64,000 nucleotides of DNA from CAYRNC01 sp964425645 (GCA_964425645.1 CAYRNC010000001.1:1-64000); one strand, 5' to 3'; numbered from the stretch's first letter, positions 33,193 through 41,032 are shown. Notes: generated from the letters alone by a model not told the origin. Program-made: numbers and translations.

Positions 33193-34221
33193 ATGAAGAA
33201 GAAATTAGCAATCGTTTTAGGCTTATCGTTGATCATGATGGCTCTTGCCGGATGCGGTCCTAAAGAGAATAACGCTGCGCCTGTCGATGTGGATGGGGAT
33301 GTAAATACCGGTATGGCGGTGATTACATCGATAACGAAATCGGCGGAGGCCGGTAATGAAGACGGTATAGCCCAAATTGATTCGGTAATCGCAGGTGTAA
33401 CAGTAGATGCAGACGGCAGGATAGTGAATTGCGCTATCGATTCTGTAGAAACAAAGATCGATTTTTCTAATGGAGGCATGATTGTCACTCCTCTTGACGC
33501 TGTGTTTTCAGGGAAACAGGAATTGGGGGATAATTATGGTTTAGTAAAGAACTCATCCATAGGCAAGGAGTGGAATGAGCAGGCTACAGCTCTTTCCAAT
33601 TATGTGATTGGCAAAACAATCAGTGAGATTAAAGGCATAGCTATAAATGAAAAAGGTGTGCCTGCCGATGCGGAATTGGCAGCTTCTGTGACGATAAGTA
33701 TTGGAAACTATATAGATGCCATCGAAAAGGCGGTTGGAAATGCCAGGGATCTGGGATCCTCTGCCGACGATATGATCGGCATCGGGGTGATTTCTACAAT
33801 TGATAAATCTTTGGATGCCAATGCAGACAAAGAGGGATTGGCACAAGCATACACAAATTATGCTTTAGCTACCTTTGACGTAAACGGTGTGATCACAGGA
33901 TGCATCATCGATGCATCTCAATCCGATGTAAATTTCACCACAGACGGAAAAATTACCACCGATTTAAATGCTGAACTGTTTACAAAAAACGAACTGGGAG
34001 ATGCCTACGATATGAAAGCCGCTTCAGCTATCGGAAAAGAATGGTACGAACAGGCTGGTGCCTTTGCAAGGTATACGATTGGCAAGACCGTCGATTCGGT
34101 GAAAGGGATTGCCTTGGATGAGGAAGGCAGGGCAGGGGACGCCGAGCTTGCCTCCTCCGTATCGGTGCATATAGGACCTTTTATCGATGTGATAGAGAAA
34201 GCCTATAATGCGGCCAAATAG
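33193..34221 (+). CDS. pplA: PplA-like surface flavin lipoprotein with two tandem repeats
   Basis: A 342-residue secreted lipoprotein: the signal peptide ends in the lipobox LAGC with lipidated C21. The mature part is two tandem repeats (about 36-185 and 190-342). Both share IGKEW(N/Y)EQA, a Y-x-IGKT segment, KGIA and DAELA(A/S)SV. Listeria PplA is likewise duplicated and carries FMN covalently attached by FmnB. The position matching the flavinylation residue is T167 in repeat 1 but S324 in repeat 2. CGGAGGAG precedes the ATG. It would be the last, surface-exposed electron carrier. Confidence 0.82.
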   Translation: MKKKLAIVLGLSLIMMALAGCGPKENNAAPVDVDGDVNTGMAVITSITKSAEAGNEDGIAQIDSVIAGVTVDADGRIVNCAIDSVETKIDFSNGGMIVTPLDAVFSGKQELGDNYGLVKNSSIGKEWNEQATALSNYVIGKTISEIKGIAINEKGVPADAELAASVTISIGNYIDAIEKAVGNARDLGSSADDMIGIGVISTIDKSLDANADKEGLAQAYTNYALATFDVNGVITGCIIDASQSDVNFTTDGKITTDLNAELFTKNELGDAYDMKAASAIGKEWYEQAGAFARYTIGKTVDSVKGIALDEEGRAGDAELASSVSVHIGPFIDVIEKAYNAAK

Positions 34222-34238
34222 TTTTTTCAATTAATGAA

Positions 34239-34266
34239 GAGAGAGGCAGGCTTCCTGTCTCTCTTT
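34239..34266 (+). terminator. Stem-loop (attenuator) between pplA and fmnB
   Basis: GAGAGGCAGG (34241-34250) pairs with CCTGTCTCTC (34254-34263), with one G-U pair and a 3-base loop. The following T-run is very short. It lies in the 61-base gap inside the locus, so partial termination would make more lipoprotein message than transferase message. Confidence 0.55.
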
Positions 34267-34282
34267 GCCGGAAGGAACTAAT

Positions 34283-35323
34283 ATGCGTGGATTACTTAAA
34301 ACAGCTATTATATTCGTAACGATATTGAATGTTTCAGCCTGCTCTTCCAGTTTAAAGCGCTATGAGGCTCAATTTTTAGAACTCTTTGATACGGTTACGC
34401 AGGTAGTGGCGTACGTCGACAGCAAGCAGAAGTTCGAAAGGCAGGTTGAAATGATTCAGGAAGATCTGGCAGTCTACCATCAGCTGTATGATATTTATAA
34501 CGATTATCCGGGCATAAATAATTTGAAAGCTATTAATGACAATGCAGGTAAGCAGGCCCTAAAAGTGGATCAAAAGATAATTGATCTGCTCCTGTTTGGA
34601 AAGGAAGTATACAAGCTGACAGACGGCAAGGTCAACATTGCATTTGGAGCAGTGCTATCCATTTGGCATAATTACAGGACTGAGGGAACTATGCATCCTC
34701 GTGCCGCCGGTCTTCCCCCTTATGAATTACTTGAAGCTGCCTCTTTACATACCGATATTGATAAAATAATCATCGACGAGGTTCTTTCAACCGTCTATTT
34801 GGCTGATCCTGAAATGAGTCTCGATGTAGGAGCCATAGCTAAAGGCTATGCGACCGAGCAAGTCAGCCAAAATGCAAAGGAAAGGGGCTTTGTTTCGGGT
34901 CTTGTCAGTGTAGGAGGCAATGTCAGAGTAATCGGAGCAAAGGGAGAAAACGGGGAACTTTGGAACGTGGGTATACAAAATCCCGATATGAAAAACGGAG
35001 AAGCAAATCTGCACATCGCTTACCTGGCGGAAAAATCTCTTGTCACAAGCGGTAACTATATCAGGTACTATACGGTGGATGGCAAGGAGTATCATCATAT
35101 CATCGATCCCGATACGCTTTACCCTTCTGAATATTTTATTGCAGTAACCATCATATGTTTAGATTCAGGGATGGCGGATGCACTTTCAACTGCTGTATTT
35201 AATATGCCTTATGAGCAGGGGTCGGCGTTGATTGAAAGTCTGCCGAACACAGAGGCGTTTTGGCTTTTTCCCAGCGGTGAACAAAAATTCAGTACCGGTT
35301 TCATGGAATATATCAGAAAATAG
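34283..35323 (+). CDS. fmnB: FAD:protein FMN transferase (ApbE/FmnB), lipoprotein
   Basis: Transfers FMN from FAD to a Thr/Ser on the outside of the membrane. It is 346 residues from the ATG at 34283 (AAGGA 6 bases upstream). The signal peptide has a lipobox VSAC with C20. ApbE-family motifs are present: LDVGAIAKGYA, LVSVGGNVRVIG, YHHIIDPDT and DSGMADALSTAVF. Its position next to a PplA-like protein strongly suggests that the lipoprotein is its target. It closes the seven-gene EET locus and is followed by a terminator. Confidence 0.93.
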   Translation: MRGLLKTAIIFVTILNVSACSSSLKRYEAQFLELFDTVTQVVAYVDSKQKFERQVEMIQEDLAVYHQLYDIYNDYPGINNLKAINDNAGKQALKVDQKIIDLLLFGKEVYKLTDGKVNIAFGAVLSIWHNYRTEGTMHPRAAGLPPYELLEAASLHTDIDKIIIDEVLSTVYLADPEMSLDVGAIAKGYATEQVSQNAKERGFVSGLVSVGGNVRVIGAKGENGELWNVGIQNPDMKNGEANLHIAYLAEKSLVTSGNYIRYYTVDGKEYHHIIDPDTLYPSEYFIAVTIICLDSGMADALSTAVFNMPYEQGSALIESLPNTEAFWLFPSGEQKFSTGFMEYIRK

Positions 35324-35348
35324 TTGAATCGATATTTTATAAAATATG

Positions 35349-35378
35349 TATGACAGGCTTTTGCCTGTCATATTCTTT
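35349..35378 (+). terminator. Intrinsic terminator after fmnB
   Basis: TATGACAGGC (35349-35358), loop TTTT, GCCTGTCATA (35363-35372), then a T-rich tail. It marks the end of the EET locus, immediately before ymxH. Confidence 0.8.
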
Positions 35379-35396
35379 AGAGGGGAGGTGGTTTTC

Positions 35397-35690
35397 TTGA
35401 TCAGTACAAAGGATATTCGCTATAAAGAGGTTATCAACATCTTTGACGGCAAAAGCATGGGTTATGTGGAAGATATAGAGATAGATCTTGAAAAAGGAAG
35501 CATTGAAGGTATTGTTGTTCCTTCACCGCGCCGCATGTTCCAGCTGTTTGGGCGCGAGGAGGATCAGGTCATACGATGGAAAGACATAAAAAGAATAGGT
35601 GATGATGTCATTCTGGTCGAGGTAGAAAACGGAAATAACTTGCATGTATCGCAGGATATGATTTACAATAATGACAGCGAGCAGTCATAA
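35397..35690 (+). CDS. YlmC/YmxH family sporulation-associated protein
   Basis: A 97-residue PRC-barrel protein of the YlmC/YmxH family, found in spore formers and often linked with sporulation, though its role is not defined. The TTG at 35397 is chosen because GGGGAGGTG lies 8 bases upstream. The conserved opening IRYKEVINIFDGKSMGYVED and the later FQLFGREEDQVIRW segment are diagnostic. It precedes nrdR by about 35 bases and may be co-transcribed with nrdR-cmk. Confidence 0.85.
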   Translation: MISTKDIRYKEVINIFDGKSMGYVEDIEIDLEKGSIEGIVVPSPRRMFQLFGREEDQVIRWKDIKRIGDDVILVEVENGNNLHVSQDMIYNNDSEQS

Positions 35691-35724
35691 GGCTGCCCTA
35701 AGCAGTCAATTGGAGGTAATGTTT

Positions 35725-36195
35725 ATGAAATGTCCGTTTTGTGAGACCAACGATACCCGCGTGATCGATTCAAGACCTACCGAAGAAGGACATGCCATAA
35801 GGCGTCGCAGAGAATGTGATCATTGCGGAAGGAGATTTACAACATACGAGAAAATTGAGCAATCCCGCATTATGGTAGTAAAAAAAGACGGAAGCCGTGA
35901 GGACTTTGATCGTGATAAAATGCTTAAAGGAATAATCAAGGCCTGTGAAAAAAGGCCGGTTTCCATAGCGGAGATTGAGCGTGTGGTTAATGAAATTGAA
36001 AAAAACATTGCCAATAATATAGCTGAAAAGGAAGTATTGAGCAAGGTTATAGGAGAAGCTATAATGGAGCAATTGAAAGAACTGGACGAGGTTGCGTATG
36101 TGCGTTTTGCATCGGTATATCGCCAGTTTAAGGACGTAAATACCTTTGTTGCGGAAATAGAGAAGCTTCTTGAGACCGGAAAGGACGATGATTAA
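35725..36195 (+). CDS. nrdR: Transcriptional repressor NrdR
   Basis: A 156-residue repressor of ribonucleotide reductase genes that senses ATP/dATP. The N-terminal zinc ribbon (CPFC ... CDHCGRRFTTYE) and the ATP-cone domain (VVKKDGSREDFDRDKMLKG onwards) are complete, and the length is standard. GGAGG lies 8 bases before the ATG at 35725. The 3' end overlaps the cmk ATG. No NrdR boxes were identified in this window. Confidence 0.96.
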   Translation: MKCPFCETNDTRVIDSRPTEEGHAIRRRRECDHCGRRFTTYEKIEQSRIMVVKKDGSREDFDRDKMLKGIIKACEKRPVSIAEIERVVNEIEKNIANNIAEKEVLSKVIGEAIMEQLKELDEVAYVRFASVYRQFKDVNTFVAEIEKLLETGKDDD

Positions 36196-36877
36196 ATTGG
36201 AACAAACTATCCAAATAGCTATCGACGGACCCTCCGGTGCCGGGAAAAGTACAATTGCAAAATGCGTGGCAAAGCAGCTGGGTATTGATTATATCGACAC
36301 AGGCGCTATGTACCGTGCCCTAGCCTATAAGATACTGGAGCAAAACATAAATGATCCGGACGGAATAAACGATGTATTAAAATCGAGCGAAATAGATTTT
36401 TCCGACGGTGAAACCATATTAGATGGCCGGATTATAAGTGATCTGATCAGAACCCCCGAGATTTCCGGGCTGGCATCAGACATATCGGCATTGCCTGAAG
36501 TGAGGGAGAAGCTGGTCTTTATGCAAAGAAAAATGGGCAAGGGTAAAAGTGTTGTCATGGATGGACGCGATATAGGGACTGAAGTATTTCCACGCGCTGC
36601 CTTTAAATTTTATTTGACTGCTTCCATCGAAGAAAGGGCAAGAAGAAGGTGGAAGGAAATGCGGGACAAAGGATACGAAGTCTCTTTTTCAGACGTCAGA
36701 AACGATTTAATAAAACGCGATCGGTTAGACAGTACGCGTGTCGTAAGCCCCCTTATGAAGGCCGATGATGCATTGGAGCTCGATACGACAAAGCTTACTG
36801 TAAACCAAGTCGTTAACACCATACTGGATGCGGTANNNNNNNNNNAGGGGGACGAATACTATCGGCTGAGTAGGTGA
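36188..36877 (+). CDS. cmk: Cytidylate kinase (C-terminus uncertain at assembly gap)
   Basis: Phosphorylates CMP and dCMP. The P-loop AIDGPSGAGKSTIAK starts near residue 9, followed by IDTGAMYRALAYK, VVMDGRDIGTEVFP and the ERARRRWKEM lid. The ATG at 36188 overlaps nrdR. The kinase body is essentially complete before a 10-N gap at 36836-36845. The nine codons after the gap, ending at 36877, do not look like a Cmk tail and overlap the convergent DUF1015 gene, so the true stop is probably inside the gap. Confidence 0.88.
   Translation: MIKLEQTIQIAIDGPSGAGKSTIAKCVAKQLGIDYIDTGAMYRALAYKILEQNINDPDGINDVLKSSEIDFSDGETILDGRIISDLIRTPEISGLASDISALPEVREKLVFMQRKMGKGKSVVMDGRDIGTEVFPRAAFKFYLTASIEERARRRWKEMRDKGYEVSFSDVRNDLIKRDRLDSTRVVSPLMKADDALELDTTKLTVNQVVNTILDAVXXXXGDEYYRLSR
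36836..36845. other. Assembly gap (10 N) at end of cmk
   Basis: Ten undefined bases. The usual downstream partners of cmk (plsC, ispH) are absent, and the next gene is on the opposite strand, so missing sequence or a join of distant contigs is possible. Confidence 0.95.
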
Positions 36878-38103
36878 ACAAAGAGACCGCTTGCTAATTT
36901 TGGTTCAAACCAAGTAGATTTAGGCGGCATGATTTGGCCCAGGTCGGATATTTTAATTAAGGTCTCTATCGTAACAGGATATAATGCAAAGGCTACAGCC
37001 ATGCCTTCATCCACTCTGTCTTCGAGTTCGGAAAGGCCCCTGATTCCTCCTACAAAATCAATTCTCCCATCCGTTCTCGGATCTTTTATGCCTAAAACAG
37101 GCGACAGAACATGATCCTGCAGGATTGAAACATCAAGTCCGCTTATTGCATCATCAGACAAGATATGTTTTTTAGCGGTCATAGAATACCACGATTTATT
37201 CAAATACATGGTAAACTCATGTATTTGATTCGGTTTTTCAGACCCTTTATCCTTTTTCTTTAAAGAGAAGTTTTTCGATAACAGTGAAATAAACTTTTCT
37301 TCGGTTAACCCGTTTAAATCTTTTACGACTCTGTTGTAATCATATATTTTAAGATCACTGTCAGGAAAAAGCACTGCCATGAAGTAGTTAAAGTTTTCAA
37401 ATCCGCTGTAATCAGGTTGCTCATATCTTCTTTTCAGTCCTACCTTTACGGCTGATGCGGAACGGTGGTGTCCGTCGGCTATATAAAGGTATGAAACAGA
37501 AGAGAACATCTCTTCAACGATCCTTGCGGTTTTTTCGTTTTCAATAGCCCAAACGGTATGTCTTACTCCGTCAGGAGTTACAAAATCATATTCGACGGGG
37601 CGATTTTCAATTTGGTTTTCTATAACAGAACGGATATCTTTACGATCGCGATAGGTCAAAAATACAGGTTCGGTATTTGCATCGCAGACGTCAAAATGTG
37701 AAATCCGATCGTTTTCCTTGTCCAGTCGCGTAAATTCGTGCTTTCTGATTATGTTCTGTCTGTATTCGTCTATGGATACGCAAGCAGCCAATCCGGTCTG
37801 TGCTCTGCCGTTCATTATCTGACGATAGATGTAAAACATGGGTGCGGGGTCCCTTATGAGTATGCCCTCGTCAAGAAAACGTTCTAAATTTTTTCTTGCG
37901 GCATCATATATTGCCATGTCATATGGGTTTTCCTGGTCTGGAAGATCAATTTCTGCCCGGCTGATATGCAGGAAGCTGAAGGGGTTTCCTTTTGCCATTT
38001 CAACTGCTTCTTCCCGGTTCATTACATCGTAGGGCAGTGAGATCAGTCTTTCTGCAATTTTTTTTGCAGGCCTTACTGCCCTGAAGGGTTTGACGATCGC
38101 CAT
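36859..38103 (-). CDS. DUF1015 family protein
   Basis: A 414-residue soluble protein of the DUF1015 family, widespread in anaerobes and often beside serine or phosphoglycerate metabolism genes. Its function is unknown. The start MAIVKPFRAVRP with SLPYDVMNREEAVEMAKGNP is diagnostic, as are YIADGHHRSASAVKV and the C-terminal FEPKLASGLFVH. The ATG at 38103 has AAAGGA 6 bases upstream; a longer frame to 38142 lacks one. It is convergent with cmk (possibly a gap artefact) and divergent from a PBP gene. Confidence 0.9.
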   Translation of the reverse strand: MAIVKPFRAVRPAKKIAERLISLPYDVMNREEAVEMAKGNPFSFLHISRAEIDLPDQENPYDMAIYDAARKNLERFLDEGILIRDPAPMFYIYRQIMNGRAQTGLAACVSIDEYRQNIIRKHEFTRLDKENDRISHFDVCDANTEPVFLTYRDRKDIRSVIENQIENRPVEYDFVTPDGVRHTVWAIENEKTARIVEEMFSSVSYLYIADGHHRSASAVKVGLKRRYEQPDYSGFENFNYFMAVLFPDSDLKIYDYNRVVKDLNGLTEEKFISLLSKNFSLKKKDKGSEKPNQIHEFTMYLNKSWYSMTAKKHILSDDAISGLDVSILQDHVLSPVLGIKDPRTDGRIDFVGGIRGLSELEDRVDEGMAVAFALYPVTIETLIKISDLGQIMPPKSTWFEPKLASGLFVHLLSR

Positions 38104-38140
38104 AATTATCCTTTCAAGTGTTGTTAAAGCTACGGTGAAC

Positions 38141-38171
38141 ATTATAGCATAAAAAACTGTCTTCCGGTCAA
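38141..38171 (-). promoter_or_regulatory. Candidate extended -10 promoter for DUF1015 gene
   Basis: On the minus strand, TATAAT (38146-38141) is preceded by TGC, giving an extended -10. TTGACC (38171-38166) is 19 bases upstream, a long spacing that the extended -10 could offset. Confidence 0.45.
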
Positions 38172-38193
38172 TAAAAAGAAAAGGAAACGAGGT

Positions 38194-39819
38194 GTGATCA
38201 GGTTGAAAGTAAAGATCAGGGGACGGTATCTTGTATTATTTTTGCTTTTTGTTCTAGTTCTTGCGGCTCTTACCATAAAGCTTTCCGTAATTCAGCTTTT
38301 TAAGACGGAGAAATACGCTGCGCTATCTGAAAAGGATTCCTGCGCTGTGCTGTCGGGAATTAATGTTCGGGGAACCATCTATGACAGAAATATGAATCCC
38401 ATAACGGAGGCAGATGAGGGCTATCTGTTGTTGATTGAAAAACGAAAGGCGGATGGGGATCTCGACAAGCTTCTGACCTCGATCAATGCAAGAAATATCA
38501 ATCGCTTTAATAAGCTATATCAGATTTTTAGTACAGGAGTTAAAAACAGGGAAGCGGAAGAAGTTTTATGTGGAAAATACGGTGCGATAATGCTTAGGAC
38601 ACGGGAGCGCTACAGCGAAAATCAGCCGGCGGTCCATATTGTGGGTTACCTGAATGAGCGGGATGCAAAAGGAGTTTACGGTATAGAAAAGGATTATGAA
38701 AAGCTACTGGCAAAAGATCAGCCGGCATATTCAGGGAAGGTTGACGGCCAGGGATATTTAATAAAGGGTCTGGGTCTGATGATAAATAAAGAGGCGACCC
38801 CTTTCAGCATTATGACCACGTTGGACCTTAATCTGCAGAAGGCGGCAGAAAAAGTTTTGGCCGATGCGGAAGCAAAGGGCGTCATAATTATAACGGATCC
38901 TGGTACCGGCGAAATTCTTGCATCCGCAAGCAGTCCTGTGTTCAATCCTTACCGAATAGCAGAATACCTTGAAAGTGACGGTAAAGAGCTGCTTAATAAG
39001 GCTGTCGGTTGTCAGTATCCTCCCGGATCGGTGTTTAAGATAATTGTTGCTGCCGCTGCGCTAGAAAATGAAGTGGCCGCGCCTGACACCTTATTCTTAT
39101 GCAGGGGGTTTTATGAAACAGCAGGTCTCCGGGTGAAATGCTCTACTGGCGGGGCAAACGGACACGGAGAAATAAGCTTTACAAGGGCATTTGCTGATTC
39201 ATGCAATTCGGTATTCGTCCAGATAGGGGAGATGGTGGGGGGAGAGGAGATACTTACCGTTGCGCGGAACTTCGGTCTCGGCGAAGAAGCGGTGTCCGGG
39301 ATGTCGGGACAGGAAAAAGGGAGGCTTCCTGCCACAGAAGATTCTTTGGGTGCGGGGATAGGGAATCTTTCCATAGGACAGGGTAAAATGCTCGTTACTC
39401 CGATGCAGGTCGCACGAATCAATAACATAATAGCTTCAGGAGGGTTTGATGCTGAACTGACGCTGGTGCTGGGTGTTATTGACGAATCTAAAAACATTTT
39501 ACGAATACCCTCGAAAAAAAGAAGGCGGGTCATTTCAAAAGATACGGCCCGGGCGCTTCGGCTTATGATGACCGAGACAGTAAAAAATGGAACTGCCGAT
39601 AATCTTATATTGCCGGTGTCGTTAAGTGCGGCAGGAAAAACAGGGTCTGCGGAGGCAGGTATACGGGGCAACTCTGAGGTTCACAGTTGGTTTGTCGGGT
39701 TTGTTCCCTCCATAAATCCAAAGTATGCTGTTACTGTATTTGTAGAAGGAGGGGGAGCCGGGAGAAAATCCGCGGTACCCCTTTTCAGTGATCTGCTGCA
39801 GCAGATTCAAATCGATTAA
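38194..39819 (+). CDS. Class B penicillin-binding protein (transpeptidase)
   Basis: A 541-residue peptidoglycan transpeptidase with one N-terminal membrane anchor (about residues 10-32), a short linker region and a C-terminal penicillin-binding domain. Active-site motifs are S279-VF-K282, S336-C-N338 and K482-T-G. The N-terminal part is shorter than in PBP2 or SpoVD proteins. Either GTG at 38194 or TTG at 38203 fits a ribosome site. It is convergent with sigK, whose stop overlaps its own by 4 bases. A role in sporulation or division is possible but unproven. Confidence 0.88.
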   Translation: MIRLKVKIRGRYLVLFLLFVLVLAALTIKLSVIQLFKTEKYAALSEKDSCAVLSGINVRGTIYDRNMNPITEADEGYLLLIEKRKADGDLDKLLTSINARNINRFNKLYQIFSTGVKNREAEEVLCGKYGAIMLRTRERYSENQPAVHIVGYLNERDAKGVYGIEKDYEKLLAKDQPAYSGKVDGQGYLIKGLGLMINKEATPFSIMTTLDLNLQKAAEKVLADAEAKGVIIITDPGTGEILASASSPVFNPYRIAEYLESDGKELLNKAVGCQYPPGSVFKIIVAAAALENEVAAPDTLFLCRGFYETAGLRVKCSTGGANGHGEISFTRAFADSCNSVFVQIGEMVGGEEILTVARNFGLGEEAVSGMSGQEKGRLPATEDSLGAGIGNLSIGQGKMLVTPMQVARINNIIASGGFDAELTLVLGVIDESKNILRIPSKKRRRVISKDTARALRLMMTETVKNGTADNLILPVSLSAAGKTGSAEAGIRGNSEVHSWFVGFVPSINPKYAVTVFVEGGGAGRKSAVPLFSDLLQQIQID

Positions 39820-40532
39820 AGCTCGCTATCGTTTGGGAATGCATTTCTAAGCTTAATAATGGCCCTTTTTTCAATTCGCGAAACATAAGAGCGGCTTATT
39901 CCCAGCTGACATGCAACCTCCCTTTGTGTTTTNNNNNNNNNNGCTTCACCGTTTAAACCGAAACGCTTAATCACCACAGACCTTTCCCTGTCCGTGAGAA
40001 GGGTGCAAATGGCTTTATACAGTTTTTTTATCTGCATTTTAGTGCTGATGTGTTCCAATATATCGTCACAATCGGTTCCGAGTATGTCATAAAAACTGAT
40101 CTCATTGCCGTCCTTATCGGTGCCGATAGGCTCATTTAATGAAACCTCAACCCGGTTTTTCTTTGAGGTTCTAAGATGCATCAGGATTTCATTTTCTATG
40201 CATTTAGCGGCGTATGTGGCTAAACGAACATCCCTGCTTCTGTTATATGTATTGATGGCCTTAATGAGTCCTATTGTTCCAATAGATATCAGGTCATCGG
40301 AATTGTTGCCTCCAATGTTATATTTTTTCGCGATATGGGCAACAAGGCGAAGGTTATGCTCTATTAAAATATCTTTTGCTTCCGGATCTCCTTGCTCGAG
40401 CAGAGTCAGGTTGCGGGCCTCTTCTTCATCTGTCAAAGGCAACGGAAAGGAATTGCCTACGGATACATATGAGGTCAGCAAGACCAAAGGGTTGCACAGA
40501 AGTAAGGATGCCAATATAAAAGATAAACTCAT
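39816..40532 (-). CDS. sigK: RNA polymerase sigma-K precursor (with assembly gap)
   Basis: The late mother-cell sporulation sigma factor. It starts with a hydrophobic pro-sequence (MSLSFILASLLLCN, then LLTSYVSVGNSFP) that is removed by proteolysis, as in Bacillus pro-sigma-K. Region 2 (LIEHNLRLVAHIAKKY, DLISIGTIGLIKAI, TYAAKCIENEILMHLR) and region 4 (KTQREVACQLGISRSYVSRIEKRA) are clear. A 10-N gap at 39933-39942 interrupts region 4 just before KTQRE, with the frame kept. The start codon and ribosome site lie in one arm of a long inverted repeat. Confidence 0.92.
   Translation of the reverse strand: MSLSFILASLLLCNPLVLLTSYVSVGNSFPLPLTDEEEARNLTLLEQGDPEAKDILIEHNLRLVAHIAKKYNIGGNNSDDLISIGTIGLIKAINTYNRSRDVRLATYAAKCIENEILMHLRTSKKNRVEVSLNEPIGTDKDGNEISFYDILGTDCDDILEHISTKMQIKKLYKAICTLLTDRERSVVIKRFGLNGEXXXXKTQREVACQLGISRSYVSRIEKRAIIKLRNAFPNDSEL
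39933..39942. other. Assembly gap (10 N) inside sigK
   Basis: Ten undefined bases in sigK region 4. sigK is known to be split by a skin element in several spore formers, so the placeholder could hide more sequence than ten bases. Confidence 0.95.
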
Positions 40533-40645
40533 GCCCCGCCCCTTTCTTGGACCGTATAAAGAAAACCGCAGCTGTTTCAGTGTTAGCAGTATATGCAAAA
40601 AAACAAGTCTGCGTGTCTGTCCGTCTGAAAAGGGGACGGGGCATG
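40530..40645 (-). repeat. Long-range inverted repeat sequestering sigK start
   Basis: The 17-base arm at 40530-40546 (containing ATGCCCCGCCCC) and the 19-base arm at 40627-40645 (containing GGGGACGGGGCAT) are inverted copies differing only by two one-base bulges. In the sigK transcript the upstream arm would pair with the G-rich ribosome site and the AUG, across a loop of about 80 bases. Confidence 0.6.
40588..40615 (-). promoter_or_regulatory. Possible sigma-K-type promoter for sigK
   Basis: On the minus strand CATATACT (40595-40588) fits CATAnnnT, and CAC (40615-40613) lies 17 bases upstream, as in AC-type sigma-K -35 elements. The consensus is short, so chance matches are likely. Confidence 0.3.
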
Positions 40646-40672
40646 CATGGTTCAATATTGCGGAATGCTTTC

Positions 40673-40840
40673 CTATTTTACCTTGAACGATTCACAGTCG
40701 GTGCATTCCATGCTTGTCGGGTTGCTTTCATGGGCTCCGATTTGGATAGCATCGAGTGAACAATAGTCCTCGTGACCGCTGTGATATTTGCATTCATGAA
40801 CGGTGCAATTTATGCTTCGGTTAGCCTGATTGTGATCCAC
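40673..40840 (-). CDS. DUF1540 small Cys-rich protein
   Basis: A 55-residue protein read directly from the minus strand, beginning GTG at 40840 with a full AGGAGGTG 7 bases upstream and ending TAG at 40673-40675. Cysteines at 12, 17, 27, 46 and 49, with INCTVHECKYH, YCSLDAIQIG and the C-terminal ECTDCESF, are the DUF1540 signature (a short domain of clostridial and bacillar proteins, probably metal binding). Upstream is a sigma-G-type promoter, so forespore expression is likely. It is monocistronic between sigK and radC. Function is unknown. Confidence 0.85.
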   Translation of the reverse strand: MDHNQANRSINCTVHECKYHSGHEDYCSLDAIQIGAHESNPTSMECTDCESFKVK

Positions 40841-40872
40841 TTAATAACACCTCCTTTTGATAAACCTCTTTT

Positions 40873-40900
40873 TAGTATGTCTAAAAATCTAAAAAATTCA
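40873..40900 (-). promoter_or_regulatory. Sigma-G-type promoter for the DUF1540 gene
   Basis: On the minus strand TGAATT (40900-40895), 15 bases, CATACTA (40879-40873). This matches the forespore sigma-G pattern (GmATr-N15-CATnmTA) at all but one position. It lies just upstream of the AGGAGGTG site. Confidence 0.6.
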
Positions 40901-41032
40901 CAGCGCATGTAACATTAATTTCTTGATATATTTTTGTCCTTCCGTATGGTAAAATATAAAAATAGATATCATTTGGGGTATAGGATCGAAATAGGGGAAA
41001 CTGTCAGGAGGTGTGCTTAGGGGGAAACATCA

